Shown: positions 1 through 8,315 of the stretch, piece after piece
How the letters are laid out: every line of letters begins with the position of its first letter
Position numbering within the stretch: position 1 is the first letter of the stretch
NCBI GenBank assembly: GCA_964566145.1
Contig: CAZMHN010000012.1
Coordinates: 1-27,349, forward strand
Reading direction: 5' to 3'
DNA from: CAZMHN01 sp964566145
GTDB lineage: Bacteria; Patescibacteriota; Patescibacteriia; Veblenbacterales; UBA10138
DNA length: 27,349 nt
Notes under the pieces: generated by a model
Seen by the model: the letters and a program-made list of their open reading frames with translations, nothing else
Told to the model about the DNA's origin: nothing
Databases searched by the model: none
Position numbers and translations under genes: made by a program

Positions 1-54
1 ACGGGCTGATAAACAGTGGTGGTTATAACACGCGGCACAAGAATGTGGCAAGTT

Positions 55-224
55 TGAGTAGCTACTTCTTTAGAAGAAGTAGCGCAAGAAGCGTTGCCCG
101 GGTCTCCGGGCCAGACACCGCAACCCTCGCTCGCTGGTCGGCCCTATGCGCCATCAGCCTACAGCACGGGACCGACCCGAAGCTCGTTCGGGTGCCGCGG
201 TGTTCTCTAGCCCTACGACAGGGC
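55..224. other. Cluster of perfect stem-loops, possible structured RNA of unknown family
   Basis: This stretch of about 170 bases downstream of dprA has no convincing gene but several perfect inverted repeats. They are a 10-bp stem at 61-70/74-83 with a 3-base loop, a 6-bp GC stem at 96-101/106-111, and an outer 7-bp pairing at 115-121/197-203. This pairing encloses a 9-bp bulged stem (136-144/168-177) and a 7-bp hairpin (175-181/187-193); these two share three bases, so they compete. A 5-bp stem follows at 210-214/220-224. I looked for landmarks of tmRNA (T-arm, CCA end, Ala-rich tag), RNase P RNA and SRP RNA on both strands and found none. It could be an unrecognised RNA gene, a long 3' UTR of dprA, or chance in GC-rich DNA. 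The window edge may cut its 5' part. Confidence 0.35.
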
Positions 225-269
225 AACAAGGGAGTAAATTTGGCGGTAGTAAGGGTAGAACAGGTTTAT

Positions 270-1364
270 TCAAACCAGGCGGATGTAGGTTTGCGGCTCC
301 ACCTCTTTGGCGTAGCCCCCGAGTTCCAGCACCGTGAGCATTGGCGCGAGTTCGGCGGCCTCGATGCCGCTCTCCCGGATGAGATCGTCTATGTGAATGG
401 GTTCGTGCGTCAGGCGGGAAAGCAATCCGGCCTGCTCCGGGGATAGCTCGGTACGGGACGCGCGCGGCCGGGAAGCGGCTTCAAGGCCGAACGCGTCCAG
501 AATGTGCCTCCCTGACCACACCGGGTGCGCGCCCTGGCGAATGAGTTCGTTCGGCCCCCAGGACGCCTGGCTGGATATGTTCCCGGGCACCGCAAACACC
601 TCGCGGTTCGCCTCCAGGGCGTGTTGCGCCGTGAGGAGCGCACCCGACCCTTCGGCCGCCTCGATGATAAGAGCGCCCTTGGCCAATCCGGCGATGATGC
701 GGTTCCTGAAAGGGAAGTGCTGTTTCAGCGGCGGTACGCCCGGAGCGAATTCCGTCACGAGGGCGCCGCCGCTCCGTACGATATCCTCGGCCAGCGGCTG
801 GTGGGCCGGCGGGTAGATGCGGTCCAGTCCGCAGGCCAGGACCGCTACGGTCGTGCCGCCCGCCGCAAGGCAGGCGCGGTGCGCGGCGGCGTCGATGCCG
901 TAGGCCAGGCCGGAAACGATCACAAGTCCCGAAACCGCCAAGTCGGGAATGAGAGTTTCGGTTACGCGAAGTCCGTAGCTTGTCGCTCTCCGCGTGCCTA
1001 CAACCGCCAGCGAGTCCTGTGACAGCGCCGCCGCGTTACCTTTCACGTACAATACCGGCGGAGGGTCGTAGATCTGCGCCAGGGCTTTGGGGTACCCGTC
1101 GTCAGCCAGCGTTATGACCGCGAGTCCGAGCCGCTCTATTTCGGCCCAGGAAGCCTGGACGTCGGTCTTCGGCCTGTGCTCCAGCAGGGCTTGAACCAGG
1201 GCAGGCTCTAACCCCTTGTGCGCCAGCTCGTCGGCCGGGGCTTCCCAGGCCGTTTGCATGTCGTCAAAGGCCTGCCGGATCTGGGCAAAACGCGTAGGCC
1301 CGAGCTTCAAACACCGGTTCAAGGCCGCCCAATAGGGGGTATCTTTAGGGAGCGCGCTTGACAT
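270..1364 (-). CDS. dprA: DNA-processing protein DprA (Smf)
   Basis: DprA binds incoming single-stranded DNA during natural transformation and loads RecA onto it in the cytoplasm. The protein has an N-terminal helix-hairpin-like region (LGPTRFAQIRQAF), a Rossmann core with VVGTRRATSYG, SGLAYGIDAAAH, GGALVTEF, FPFRNRIIAGL and GSGALLTAQHALE, and the typical VFAVPGNI. A C-terminal winged-helix-like part (IHIDDLIRESGIEAAELAPM) ends the protein. The order and length (364 residues from this start) fit the family. I chose the ATG at 1364; the frame also opens at a TTG at 1385, and neither has a clear ribosome binding site. It is the last gene of the minus-strand block and is separated from mfd by a small convergent/divergent zinc-ribbon gene, so it probably has its own promoter in 1386-1440. 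Its presence suggests competence for DNA uptake. Confidence 0.93.
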   Translation of the reverse strand: MSSALPKDTPYWAALNRCLKLGPTRFAQIRQAFDDMQTAWEAPADELAHKGLEPALVQALLEHRPKTDVQASWAEIERLGLAVITLADDGYPKALAQIYDPPPVLYVKGNAAALSQDSLAVVGTRRATSYGLRVTETLIPDLAVSGLVIVSGLAYGIDAAAHRACLAAGGTTVAVLACGLDRIYPPAHQPLAEDIVRSGGALVTEFAPGVPPLKQHFPFRNRIIAGLAKGALIIEAAEGSGALLTAQHALEANREVFAVPGNISSQASWGPNELIRQGAHPVWSGRHILDAFGLEAASRPRASRTELSPEQAGLLSRLTHEPIHIDDLIRESGIEAAELAPMLTVLELGGYAKEVEPQTYIRLV

Positions 1365-1480
1365 GGATTTTATGGAGCGGTACAAGTGTATGTGCTTGCC
1401 TTGTACAGTATCAAAATCTACAGGGCAGGCAATGCTAAAAACTAACGAGTCCCGATGGCGGGGCGGAGATAGGAGAGTCT

Positions 1481-1669
1481 ATGAGCGATTTCGAAGAGCC
1501 GTATGAGGGCATGAGCGAGGTCAGGGATAAGCCCTCGGATGTGGAATTTCCGAAGGAGTGTCCTGAGTGTGGCACATCGAATCCCGATAATTCGGATCAG
1601 TGCGGGAATTGCGAAGCGATGTTCAAACCGGTCGAGAAGGAAGAAGAGCAATTTGCCGAGGTAGAGTAA
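1481..1669 (+). CDS. Small acidic zinc-ribbon protein
   Basis: This 62-residue protein has two CxxC knuckles (CPECG at about residues 27-31 and CGNCE at about 41-45) spaced as in a zinc ribbon. They are flanked by very acidic tails (DFEEPYEG and EKEEEQFAEVE). One zinc ion is the likely ligand; no catalytic residues are visible, so it may bind nucleic acid or a protein partner, but the role is unknown. A clear AGGAG lies at 1471-1475, five bases before the ATG, which supports translation. The gene is alone on the plus strand between the minus-strand genes dprA and mfd and has its own strong terminator. Codon use is less GC-rich than in its neighbours. Zinc-ribbon microproteins are common in Patescibacteria, but I cannot assign this one to a named family. 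Confidence 0.8.
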   Translation: MSDFEEPYEGMSEVRDKPSDVEFPKECPECGTSNPDNSDQCGNCEAMFKPVEKEEEQFAEVE

Positions 1670-1684
1670 GGGTGCGATTCGGAG

Positions 1685-1708
1685 CCCCGGCGGCATGCCG
1701 GGGTTTTT
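1685..1708 (+). terminator. Intrinsic terminator of the zinc-ribbon gene
   Basis: A perfect 7-bp GC stem (CCCCGGC at 1685-1691, GCCGGGG at 1697-1703) with a 5-base loop is followed by five T residues at 1704-1708. It lies 15 bases after the zinc-ribbon stop and touches the mfd stop codon on the other strand. On the minus strand the stem is not followed by T residues, so it mainly serves the plus-strand gene. Confidence 0.88.
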
Positions 1709-4700
1709 CATTTGCCCAGAAGTTTCAGGCTGGCCTTGAGCCACGGCACCCAGGCGCCGGCCGCCAGCGGGTGTTCGGCCTGCCAGGTTGATTCCACCTT
1801 GTGCCAGCGCTCGTCGAACTTCGTCAGGCGCTCTATGACGTCGTCGGGGGGCGCTTCCATGAATTTGAGGCTGAACCTGGCGTAGCCTTCCTCCGCGTTC
1901 TGGCAGGAAACTTCCTGGAGCCTGCCGTGCTCGGCGTAGAGCTTGAGCTCCAGTAGCGTCAGCAGGTTGCGCATCAGCCTGTCGTCGGCCGAATCGGTCA
2001 GGGGACGGCCCAAGAGCTCCTCGGCCGTCGGGTTGAGTTCAACCGGCTCGCGTACGCTGGCCAGGCGCTGGTAGGCCTGGATGCGCTTGTCCTCATTCGG
2101 GATCAAGGCGGGCATAATGCGTCCTTCGATGGGCAGCCGCAGGCGCACTTCGGGAATGGTCGGAGTAGGCAGGCCGGTCGAGAGCTCTTCCACGGCCTGG
2201 GCCAGCAGCTGGCCGTAGAGGTGCAGGCCGACCGCCGACACCTGTCCGTGCTGTTCGCGGCCCAGGATGGCACCGGCGCCACGCAGTTCCATGTCCTTGA
2301 GGGCCAGGGACAGTCCGCTGCCCAAGCGTTCAGCCGCGGCCAAAGCCTCCAGCCTTTTGTCCGCCGCCGCCGTGCGCTCTTTCGAAACCAGGAAATAGGC
2401 GTAGGCCTTGGTGGCGCCGCGGCCGACGCGCCCTTTCAGCTGGTACAGGTCGGCCAGGCCGAACACCTCGGCCTGTTCCACTATGAGCGTGTTCACGTTC
2501 GGCAGGTCTATGCCGTTCTCGATTATGGTGGTGGCGATGAGCACGTCAAGATTGCGCTCGTCGAACGCATGCATGGTCTTGGCCACTTCCGAAGGCTTCA
2601 TGCGGCCGTGGATCAGGCCCAGGCGCAGGGAGGGGAAGAGCTGTTTCAGCCGGTGTTCCGCGCGCGCGAGGTCCTGTATGTGCTGGACCAGGTAGTAGGC
2701 CTGGCCTTTGCGGTCGAGCTCCAGCTGGATGGCGCGGTGCACGGTTTCGTCCAGGTCCTCCGTGAACTCGGTGGAAACCGACAGCCGGTTGAACGGCGGC
2801 GTGTTGATGATGGAAAGGTCCCTGACGTTCGATACGGCCAGGTGCAAAGTCCGGGGTATGGGCGTGGCCGAGAGCGACAGTACGTGCAGAGCCGGCTTCA
2901 CCGCCTTGAGCTCTTCTTTCTGCTTGACGCCGAAGCGCTGTTCCTCGTCGACAATCAGAAGGCCCAGGTTCTTGAAATGGACGTCGCGCGCCAACAGCCG
3001 GTGCGTGCCTATGACCACGTCGACCGAGCCGGACTGTATGGCGGCCAGCGTCCGTTTGATGGCGGGTGCGTCCTGGGCGCGCGAAACCAGCGCCACGTTG
3101 ACGCGGAACGGGGACAGGCGGTCGCTGAAAGTGTCGAAGTGCTGTTGGGCCAGGATGGTGGTGGGGGCCAGGATGGCCACTTGCGTGCCGCTACGCACGG
3201 CGCGGAAGGCGGCCCTTACCGCCACCTCGGTCTTGCCGAAGCCGACATCGCCGCACACCAGGCGGTCCATGGGCTGAGGACGCGACAGGTCGCCGGCGAT
3301 TTCAGCCCAAGCCTTGAGCTGGTCCGAGGTCAGGGGGTAGGGGAACGAGGCAGACAGCTTTTCTTCGTCCGGATGCGGCTGCCACGGGCTGACCGCGGCG
3401 GACTGCCGCTTGGCGTACAGCTTCAGGAGCTCGCCCGCCAGTGCGGCCGCTTCGGCTTTGACGCGCTTCGTGACCTGGAACCAGGCTTGCGAAGACAGCC
3501 GCTCCAAAGTGGGGTGCGGACTGCCCAGGTACCGCGACAGGCGGTCGGTGTGCTCGATGGGCACGTAGAGCTTATCGCTCTCGGCGTACTCCACCACGAA
3601 ATACTCGCGCGTCACCTCGTCGATGGTCTGGGAGGTGAGGCCGACGAACCGGCCGATGCCGTGGTCGATGTGCACCAGGTAGTCCCCGGGCTCGAGCTGT
3701 TCATAGGCCGCCAGATTCCTTCGCGGGCGGCGGCGCTTGGCGCCGGTGATTTCGCGGTCCGACAGGTACCGCACCTTCGAGAGCTCATCGGAGAAACCTT
3801 CCAGGTCGAAAGCCACGGCCTGCGGCACTTCTGCGATGTCGAGCGCCGCGCCTTCGGGCAGGCGATGCGGCAGGGTGTTGGCCTCGGTGGTGAGCGCGGT
3901 CACGCGGAAGCCCTTGGCTTGCGAATCCTTCACGTAGCGGGCCAGTTCCTCCCACTGGGCGCCGAACAGCGGCACGGGCGCCAGGAGCGGGCTCGTCCGC
4001 AGGGGGTTGATTGAGAGCGACCGCTTGTGTTTGGGTTTGAGATCCGGCGTGGAGGCGATGAGCGCATGCCCCGGCGCCACGTAATCCTCCAGCCTGGTTC
4101 CCGGGTCGGGCGTCAGGCGGTAGGGCAGGATGGCTATGGAATCGCACGGCTGTCCAGCGGTGCCGCTGCCCAGCGACAAAGGCGCCAGGCTCTCGATGCG
4201 GTCGCCGTCCCAGCTAATAAGCCAGGCGGCGCCCAGGGACACAACGGTCAGCGTACCGCCGGTCTTCACGAACCACCCGGCCCGGTCGGGCAAGGGGCCG
4301 GGTTCGTAGCCCGACGCCTCAAGCCGGCGCAGAAGGTCCATGGGCTTCCGGTTCTCGCCTGCCTTCAGTTCCACGGTTCCCTGCGCCAGCGCCTCGCGGG
4401 AAGGCAGGGCGAGGGACAGGTGCTCGCGCGCCACCACCAGTACCGAAGGAGTGCCCTCGGCCTGGACGGTTATCCAGCGCGTGTGGTCTTCGGGGAAGCG
4501 GAGGATGACCGGCGGCGCGGGCAGATCCTTAAGGAAGAACGAAGCGAGTTCCTGGGCAGGCTCCAGATCGCGGTTCGAGGGAACGAGCCATACCACGCCG
4601 GCCCTTAGTGCTTGCTCGGGCAGGCGGGAAATCAGGTAAGCCTGGCCGGACAAGTTCGCAGGCAGTGTCGCCGATGCCTCCTCTCCTGCGTACCAGCGCG

Positions 4701-4794
4701 CGAGCCAACGCCGCAACGCCGCCGAGCCTGCGGGAACGGCGGAAGCAGGGCCCTTGACGGCCTTGGTCGGTAGTGCTAGTGTGGCCTTGCTCAC
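1708..4794 (-). CDS. mfd: Transcription-repair coupling factor Mfd
   Basis: Mfd pushes stalled RNA polymerase off damaged template DNA and recruits UvrA for nucleotide excision repair. The order of domains is clear. A UvrB-like N-terminal region covers roughly residues 1-350. The RNA-polymerase-interacting domain has DYLVHIDHGIGRFVGL near 368 and KLYVPIEHTDRLSRYLG. The helicase core has Walker A GDVGFGKTE near 515-523, IVDEEQRFGVKQKEE near 615, LSATPIPRTLH, ATTIIENGIDLP and LKGRVGRG near 785. The C-terminal TRCF domain (VRLRLPIEGRIMPALIPNEDKR) follows. At 1028 residues it is about 120 shorter than the E. coli protein, mainly at the N-terminus. The start is a GTG with no clear ribosome binding site; an in-frame TGA just upstream rules out a much longer form. 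A 170-base gap separates it from pth. Confidence 0.97.
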   Translation of the reverse strand: MSKATLALPTKAVKGPASAVPAGSAALRRWLARWYAGEEASATLPANLSGQAYLISRLPEQALRAGVVWLVPSNRDLEPAQELASFFLKDLPAPPVILRFPEDHTRWITVQAEGTPSVLVVAREHLSLALPSREALAQGTVELKAGENRKPMDLLRRLEASGYEPGPLPDRAGWFVKTGGTLTVVSLGAAWLISWDGDRIESLAPLSLGSGTAGQPCDSIAILPYRLTPDPGTRLEDYVAPGHALIASTPDLKPKHKRSLSINPLRTSPLLAPVPLFGAQWEELARYVKDSQAKGFRVTALTTEANTLPHRLPEGAALDIAEVPQAVAFDLEGFSDELSKVRYLSDREITGAKRRRPRRNLAAYEQLEPGDYLVHIDHGIGRFVGLTSQTIDEVTREYFVVEYAESDKLYVPIEHTDRLSRYLGSPHPTLERLSSQAWFQVTKRVKAEAAALAGELLKLYAKRQSAAVSPWQPHPDEEKLSASFPYPLTSDQLKAWAEIAGDLSRPQPMDRLVCGDVGFGKTEVAVRAAFRAVRSGTQVAILAPTTILAQQHFDTFSDRLSPFRVNVALVSRAQDAPAIKRTLAAIQSGSVDVVIGTHRLLARDVHFKNLGLLIVDEEQRFGVKQKEELKAVKPALHVLSLSATPIPRTLHLAVSNVRDLSIINTPPFNRLSVSTEFTEDLDETVHRAIQLELDRKGQAYYLVQHIQDLARAEHRLKQLFPSLRLGLIHGRMKPSEVAKTMHAFDERNLDVLIATTIIENGIDLPNVNTLIVEQAEVFGLADLYQLKGRVGRGATKAYAYFLVSKERTAAADKRLEALAAAERLGSGLSLALKDMELRGAGAILGREQHGQVSAVGLHLYGQLLAQAVEELSTGLPTPTIPEVRLRLPIEGRIMPALIPNEDKRIQAYQRLASVREPVELNPTAEELLGRPLTDSADDRLMRNLLTLLELKLYAEHGRLQEVSCQNAEEGYARFSLKFMEAPPDDVIERLTKFDERWHKVESTWQAEHPLAAGAWVPWLKASLKLLGK

Positions 4795-4958
4795 AAGAGG
4801 TTTTTTAGCTCATCTCAAAGTGTGGAACGTGTTTTCGGGTCTACTTGTCAGTGGTTTCACTCGTGACCCCTCCTCAGCGAGCGTAACCTGAAAAGCTTGG
4901 GTTGAAGCGGATTCCGATTCGCCTAACGCTGGCAAGTAGGCCTGAGAACGCGAGAGGG

Positions 4959-4977
4959 CACCCCTTAGACAGGGGTG
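4959..4977 (-). other. Stem-loop spanning the pth stop codon
   Basis: CACCCCT (4959-4965) pairs perfectly with AGGGGTG (4971-4977) around a 5-base loop; the pth TAA at 4965-4967 lies at the edge of the stem. No T run follows on the minus strand, so it is not a classical terminator. It could stabilise the mRNA end or dampen read-through into mfd. The remaining 4795-4958 spacer upstream of mfd holds no gene or convincing promoter that I can see. Confidence 0.4.
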
Positions 4978-5537
4978 TCTTTCGTATTCGCCGTCGTGGC
5001 TTGCGGAGTACCGCGCTCAAGCGCTGTACGCAACCTGGCCAGCGCTTCGGTCAGGCCGTTCCGGATGTCGGCTTCGATCGCTTCCGGGTCCGCCATAAGC
5101 ACGTAGTCCTCCGGGGCCACGCGCTCGGGCGGTCTGCCTATGCCGATTCTGAACCTCCAGAAAGCCTTGGTGCCAAGGGCGTCAATAATGCTCTGCACGC
5201 CGCGGTGGCCGGCCGAAGCCGAGTCGAAGCTGATGCGCACCATACCCGGCGGCAGGTCCAGGTCGTCATGCACCACCCAGAGGTCTTTAGGCTCCGTTTT
5301 GAAGTAGCTCATGAGCTCCTGCGCGCTCCTGCCTGATCCGTTCATGAACGTGGACGGTTTCAGGAGCGTGACGTCGGTCCCGGGCAGGCGGCAGGCAAGG
5401 GAGTGCGGCGACCAGGCGGTCCAGGCCGCCTCCGGCGCGAGCGCTTCGGCCAACGCCTCAACCACACGGAACCCCACATTGTGGAGCGTCCGTACGTATT
5501 CCTCCCCAGGGTTGCCTAATCCGACTATCAGTTTCAT
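4965..5537 (-). CDS. pth: Peptidyl-tRNA hydrolase Pth
   Basis: Pth cleaves the ester bond of peptidyl-tRNAs dropped by ribosomes and so recycles tRNA. The 190-residue length and motifs fit: MKLIVGLGNPGEEY with Asn9, TLHNVGF with catalytic His19, KPSTFMN with Asn66, HDDLDLPPG with Asp91, and GHRGVQSI. In the last motif the E. coli enzyme has GHNG, and the Asn (N114) is one of the residues that contact substrate; here the equivalent residue 112 is Arg. His111 is kept. The C-terminus ends in a Thr/Ala-rich tail. The ATG is the natural family start, though no good ribosome binding site is visible. It lies 45 bases after der and is probably cotranscribed with it. Confidence 0.95.
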   Translation of the reverse strand: MKLIVGLGNPGEEYVRTLHNVGFRVVEALAEALAPEAAWTAWSPHSLACRLPGTDVTLLKPSTFMNGSGRSAQELMSYFKTEPKDLWVVHDDLDLPPGMVRISFDSASAGHRGVQSIIDALGTKAFWRFRIGIGRPPERVAPEDYVLMADPEAIEADIRNGLTEALARLRTALERGTPQATTANTKDTPV

Positions 5538-5582
5538 ACCGGCCCTGCTTTGGTACAGGATAGAACGTATCGGGATTTTGCG

Positions 5583-6887
5583 CTACTTTTTGCGCTGGCC
5601 CTGCAGCCGTACGCGGACCGGACTGCCGGCAAAGCCGTACCGCTTTCTCAGCGCCTGTTCCAGGAAACCCCTGAGCGCCACGGGTATGTTCTCCTTGGTC
5701 TTCATGGGAGCCACGAACGACGGAGGCATGGTCCCGGTCTGCTGGAAGTCGGTGAAGGGCAGGGTGCGCGTTGTCGAGCTCCGTTCAAGCAGGCGGCGCA
5801 CGTCTTTGAGCTCCTGGGGCGTGAGCTGTTTGCGCCAGGCATGGGCCGCCCCGCGTGTCGCCGCCATGAGTTCCGTGAGCCCTTCCCCGGTCTTGGCCGA
5901 CACCCACACCTTGGGCGCCCACGACAGCATGGGGAACCACCGGTCCACTTCGCGCACCAGCCTCTTCCTTTGGTCGAAAGGCACCAGGTCGCTCTTGTTC
6001 AGCGCCACGACGCAGGCTCGCCCCGATTCGGCCACCAGGTCGCCTATGCGCTGATCCTGGAACGCGCGCTTCAAGGAAGCGTCTATGACCACGCAGACGA
6101 CATCTGCGGTGGTGAGCGTTTCCAGGCTTTGGGCGGCGCTCTGCTGTTCCAGCTTGGGCGCGCCCTTCAGACGCCGCCGCACGCCGGCCGTGTCGATCAG
6201 TTCCACCACCAGCCTGCCCTCATGGACGTATTCGTGTTGCCGGTCGCGCGTAGTGTGCGGCGTCGCGTGGACGATGCTGCGCTCGTAGCCGAGTAGCTTG
6301 TTGAAAAGCGAAGACTTGCCGACGTTCGTCTGCCCGAGGAGCACCAGCGACAGCTGGGGCTCGACCGCGGCGTGCGAGTCGAGATGCTTCAAAACCACGT
6401 CCAAGAGATCGCCGGTGCCGGAGCCGTTCTTGGCCGATACCATGACCGTGTCGGCGAAGCCGAGAGATATGCCTTCGCCCTGGGCGCGCTTGGCGCCGGA
6501 ATCCATCTTGTTGACCACCAGGACGCACGGCAGTTTCAGGCGTCTGATGAACTGCGCCAGGCGCCTGTCCTCCGGGGTCAGGCCGACCTGGCCGTCAATG
6601 ACCAACAGCGCCAGTCTGGCCTGCGCGAGAGCGCTCTCGAGCTGTTTCAGGGTCATGCGGTCAAGGTCGCTGGCTGTGCGCTTGAGCCAGCCGCCGGAAT
6701 CGGTCAGCCAGAAGCGTTTTCCGGCCCAGTCCACCTGTCCGCGGTTCAGGTCGCGCGTCGTGCCGGCCTCGGGCGAAACAATGGCCGCCGGGCGGCCGAC
6801 CAAGCGGTTGAACAGGGTGGATTTGCCCACGTTGGGGCGGCCTACCAGAATGGCACCGGCAGGCGGCAATGGGCGATCGGGAGTCAT
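5583..6887 (-). CDS. der: Ribosome-assembly GTPase Der (EngA)
   Basis: Der is a tandem GTPase needed to assemble the 50S subunit. The first G domain has GRPNVGKST near residues 16-24, AGTTRD, DSGGW in place of the more common DTGG, and NKMD. The second has GQTNVGKSS near 185, TPHTTRD, DTAGVRRR and NKSD. A C-terminal KH-like domain ends in a basic tail (KRYGFAGSPVRVRLQGQRKK). The 434-residue length is normal. The ATG lies 10 bases downstream of the LCP stop, so the two are probably one transcript; the spacer has no purine-rich ribosome binding site, which suggests translation coupled to the upstream gene. Confidence 0.97.
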   Translation of the reverse strand: MTPDRPLPPAGAILVGRPNVGKSTLFNRLVGRPAAIVSPEAGTTRDLNRGQVDWAGKRFWLTDSGGWLKRTASDLDRMTLKQLESALAQARLALLVIDGQVGLTPEDRRLAQFIRRLKLPCVLVVNKMDSGAKRAQGEGISLGFADTVMVSAKNGSGTGDLLDVVLKHLDSHAAVEPQLSLVLLGQTNVGKSSLFNKLLGYERSIVHATPHTTRDRQHEYVHEGRLVVELIDTAGVRRRLKGAPKLEQQSAAQSLETLTTADVVCVVIDASLKRAFQDQRIGDLVAESGRACVVALNKSDLVPFDQRKRLVREVDRWFPMLSWAPKVWVSAKTGEGLTELMAATRGAAHAWRKQLTPQELKDVRRLLERSSTTRTLPFTDFQQTGTMPPSFVAPMKTKENIPVALRGFLEQALRKRYGFAGSPVRVRLQGQRKK

Positions 6888-6897
6888 AGGCGGTGCG

Positions 6898-8250
6898 TTA
6901 CGGTTCTACAGGTAGTCTATCCGCTCCCAGCACGATGCGGAAGTCGACGTTGCCGATCTCGGCCGTGCGCTCAAGCGAGATGGCGGTCGCGCCGAACAGG
7001 GCCTCCAGGCGCTCGCGGGTCAGAGGCTTGTCGCCGCCGGTGTAATCATAGATGAGCGTGCGGGGGAAGTCCTTGTGCACTGCGTTGCCGTAGGCCGTGA
7101 CCGTTAGTCCCTGGGCCGCCAGCGTCTGACTGGTCGCTTCCGCCAGGCCCGGGGAAGATGTGCCGTTCTCCACCGCCAGTCTGGCGTGCTCTCCCTGAGC
7201 CGCTTCGCGTTCGAAAATGTTCAGGGTCACTTCCTGGAGTTCCAGGAAGTCGGGTACGATGGGGGTCAGGAGGTAGGCTCCGTCCGGACCGGTGGTCTCT
7301 TGCAGGAGCCCGCCGGGGTTGGCGTCGAACGTGCGGGTGATGAAGTTTTTGGTGTCGGCCCTCCGCAGCATGTGCGCCAGCCTGACCGCCTCTCCGGCGG
7401 TGAGGTCGGTTTCGATGCTTTGGGACAGCGTGCGGTACAGCCGCATGCTCAGGGACGGATTGAGGAATGTGGCGGGGGAGAGGAGCTTTTCCTTCAAGGC
7501 CAGGAGCACCTGTTGCTGGCGCTTGGCCCGCGCGAAGTCCGAGCCTTCGTTGTTATTGCCGTGCCGGGAACGCACGAACTGCAGGGCCTCCTCGCCGGAC
7601 ATTATCTGCCAGCCGGCCTCGAAGCTCACTGCGGTCATGCCGTTGTAGTCGGTCGGATATTGTGAGTCAGTGAAGGTGCGTTCCACGTTGACGGGGAGGC
7701 CGCCGAGCTGATCGATGACATCGACGAATCCGGTGAAAGACAGCCGCGCGTGGTAGTGTATTGGCAGGTCAAGCACCTGTTCCACCACCTGCCGGGCGAG
7801 CTCGGCGCCCTTGCCCTCCCCGTCCTTCTCGCCGAAAGCGTTGGCGTTGTTTATCTTCCGTAGCCCGTAGCCGGGAATGGGGACGAGCAGGTCCCGCGGG
7901 AGCGAGATCATGGCCACCTGGTTCGTGGACGGCTTCAGGCTTACCACCATGATAGTGTCGGTGAGGTACGGCCCGTCGTGCTTGGCGCCGCCCTGTCCGA
8001 GCACCAGGAAGTTGACGCGGTCATCCGCTTCGCCCGCAAGCTTCAGGTCTTCGCCGCCGACCAGGCGTTTCACGTTCTCCCACAGGCTGTGCTGGTTCCA
8101 TTCCACCACTACCGCCTGTACGTGCGGCTGCCGGGCCGCCCACAAGACCGCCAGTATGAAAATAATGGCGAAGGTATACAAAAAAAATTTCCCTCGGTTC
8201 GCGGCGCCGGGGGACGGAGGCAGGGTTGTCTCGGTGGGCAAGGGTATCAT
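6898..8250 (-). CDS. LytR-CpsA-Psr (LCP) family cell-wall ligase-like protein
   Basis: LCP proteins transfer glycopolymers from undecaprenyl phosphate to peptidoglycan or proteins outside the membrane. This one has a short cytoplasmic tail, one membrane helix near residues 21-38 (KFFLYTFAIIFILAVLWAA), an LCP domain from about 78 to 260, and a LytR_C-like C-terminal domain (HARLAVENGTSSPGLA) near 350-445. LCP hallmarks are LTDTIMVVSL, ISLPRDLLVPIPG, the conserved LQFVRSRHG and SDFARAKRQQQ, whose Arg and Asp residues bind the lipid pyrophosphate. The frame also opens at an ATG at 8286, but the promoter's -10 element lies on that codon, so I chose the ATG at 8250, giving 450 residues. It heads the minus-strand block LCP-der-pth-mfd and faces away from tRNA-Val and lepB. 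Confidence 0.93.
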   Translation of the reverse strand: MIPLPTETTLPPSPGAANRGKFFLYTFAIIFILAVLWAARQPHVQAVVVEWNQHSLWENVKRLVGGEDLKLAGEADDRVNFLVLGQGGAKHDGPYLTDTIMVVSLKPSTNQVAMISLPRDLLVPIPGYGLRKINNANAFGEKDGEGKGAELARQVVEQVLDLPIHYHARLSFTGFVDVIDQLGGLPVNVERTFTDSQYPTDYNGMTAVSFEAGWQIMSGEEALQFVRSRHGNNNEGSDFARAKRQQQVLLALKEKLLSPATFLNPSLSMRLYRTLSQSIETDLTAGEAVRLAHMLRRADTKNFITRTFDANPGGLLQETTGPDGAYLLTPIVPDFLELQEVTLNIFEREAAQGEHARLAVENGTSSPGLAEATSQTLAAQGLTVTAYGNAVHKDFPRTLIYDYTGGDKPLTRERLEALFGATAISLERTAEIGNVDFRIVLGADRLPVEP

Positions 8251-8276
8251 AGGAGACTTTACACGACGCGAAAAAA

Positions 8277-8305
8277 ATGGTACCATTGGCCTGTTTACGT
8301 GTCAA
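8277..8305 (-). promoter_or_regulatory. Sigma-70-type promoter of the LCP-der block
   Basis: Read on the minus strand there is a perfect -35 TTGACA (8305-8300), a 17-base spacer and a -10 TACCAT (8282-8277). Transcription would start near 8270, giving an untranslated leader of about 20 bases before the ATG at 8250. This argues against the upstream in-frame ATG at 8286. Confidence 0.75.
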
Positions 8306-8315
8306 CGCGGGGTGT

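Noticed and set aside
1..303. A tmRNA, because the window begins ACGGGCTGATAAAC and GCGGCTCCACC occurs near 293-303
   Set aside because: There is no T-arm GTTCGA motif, no Ala-rich tag frame, no P2 partner for the 5' part, and the 3' resemblance lies inside conserved dprA coding sequence.
3..446. Plus-strand open frame from the window start (133 residues from a GTG at 45)
   Set aside because: It runs into the dprA C-terminal coding region on the other strand, has no recognisable domain or ribosome binding site, and its DNA is full of stem-loops.
2221..4014. 597-residue plus-strand open frame
   Set aside because: It is antisense to mfd; its residues reflect the complementary codon bias and show no domain.
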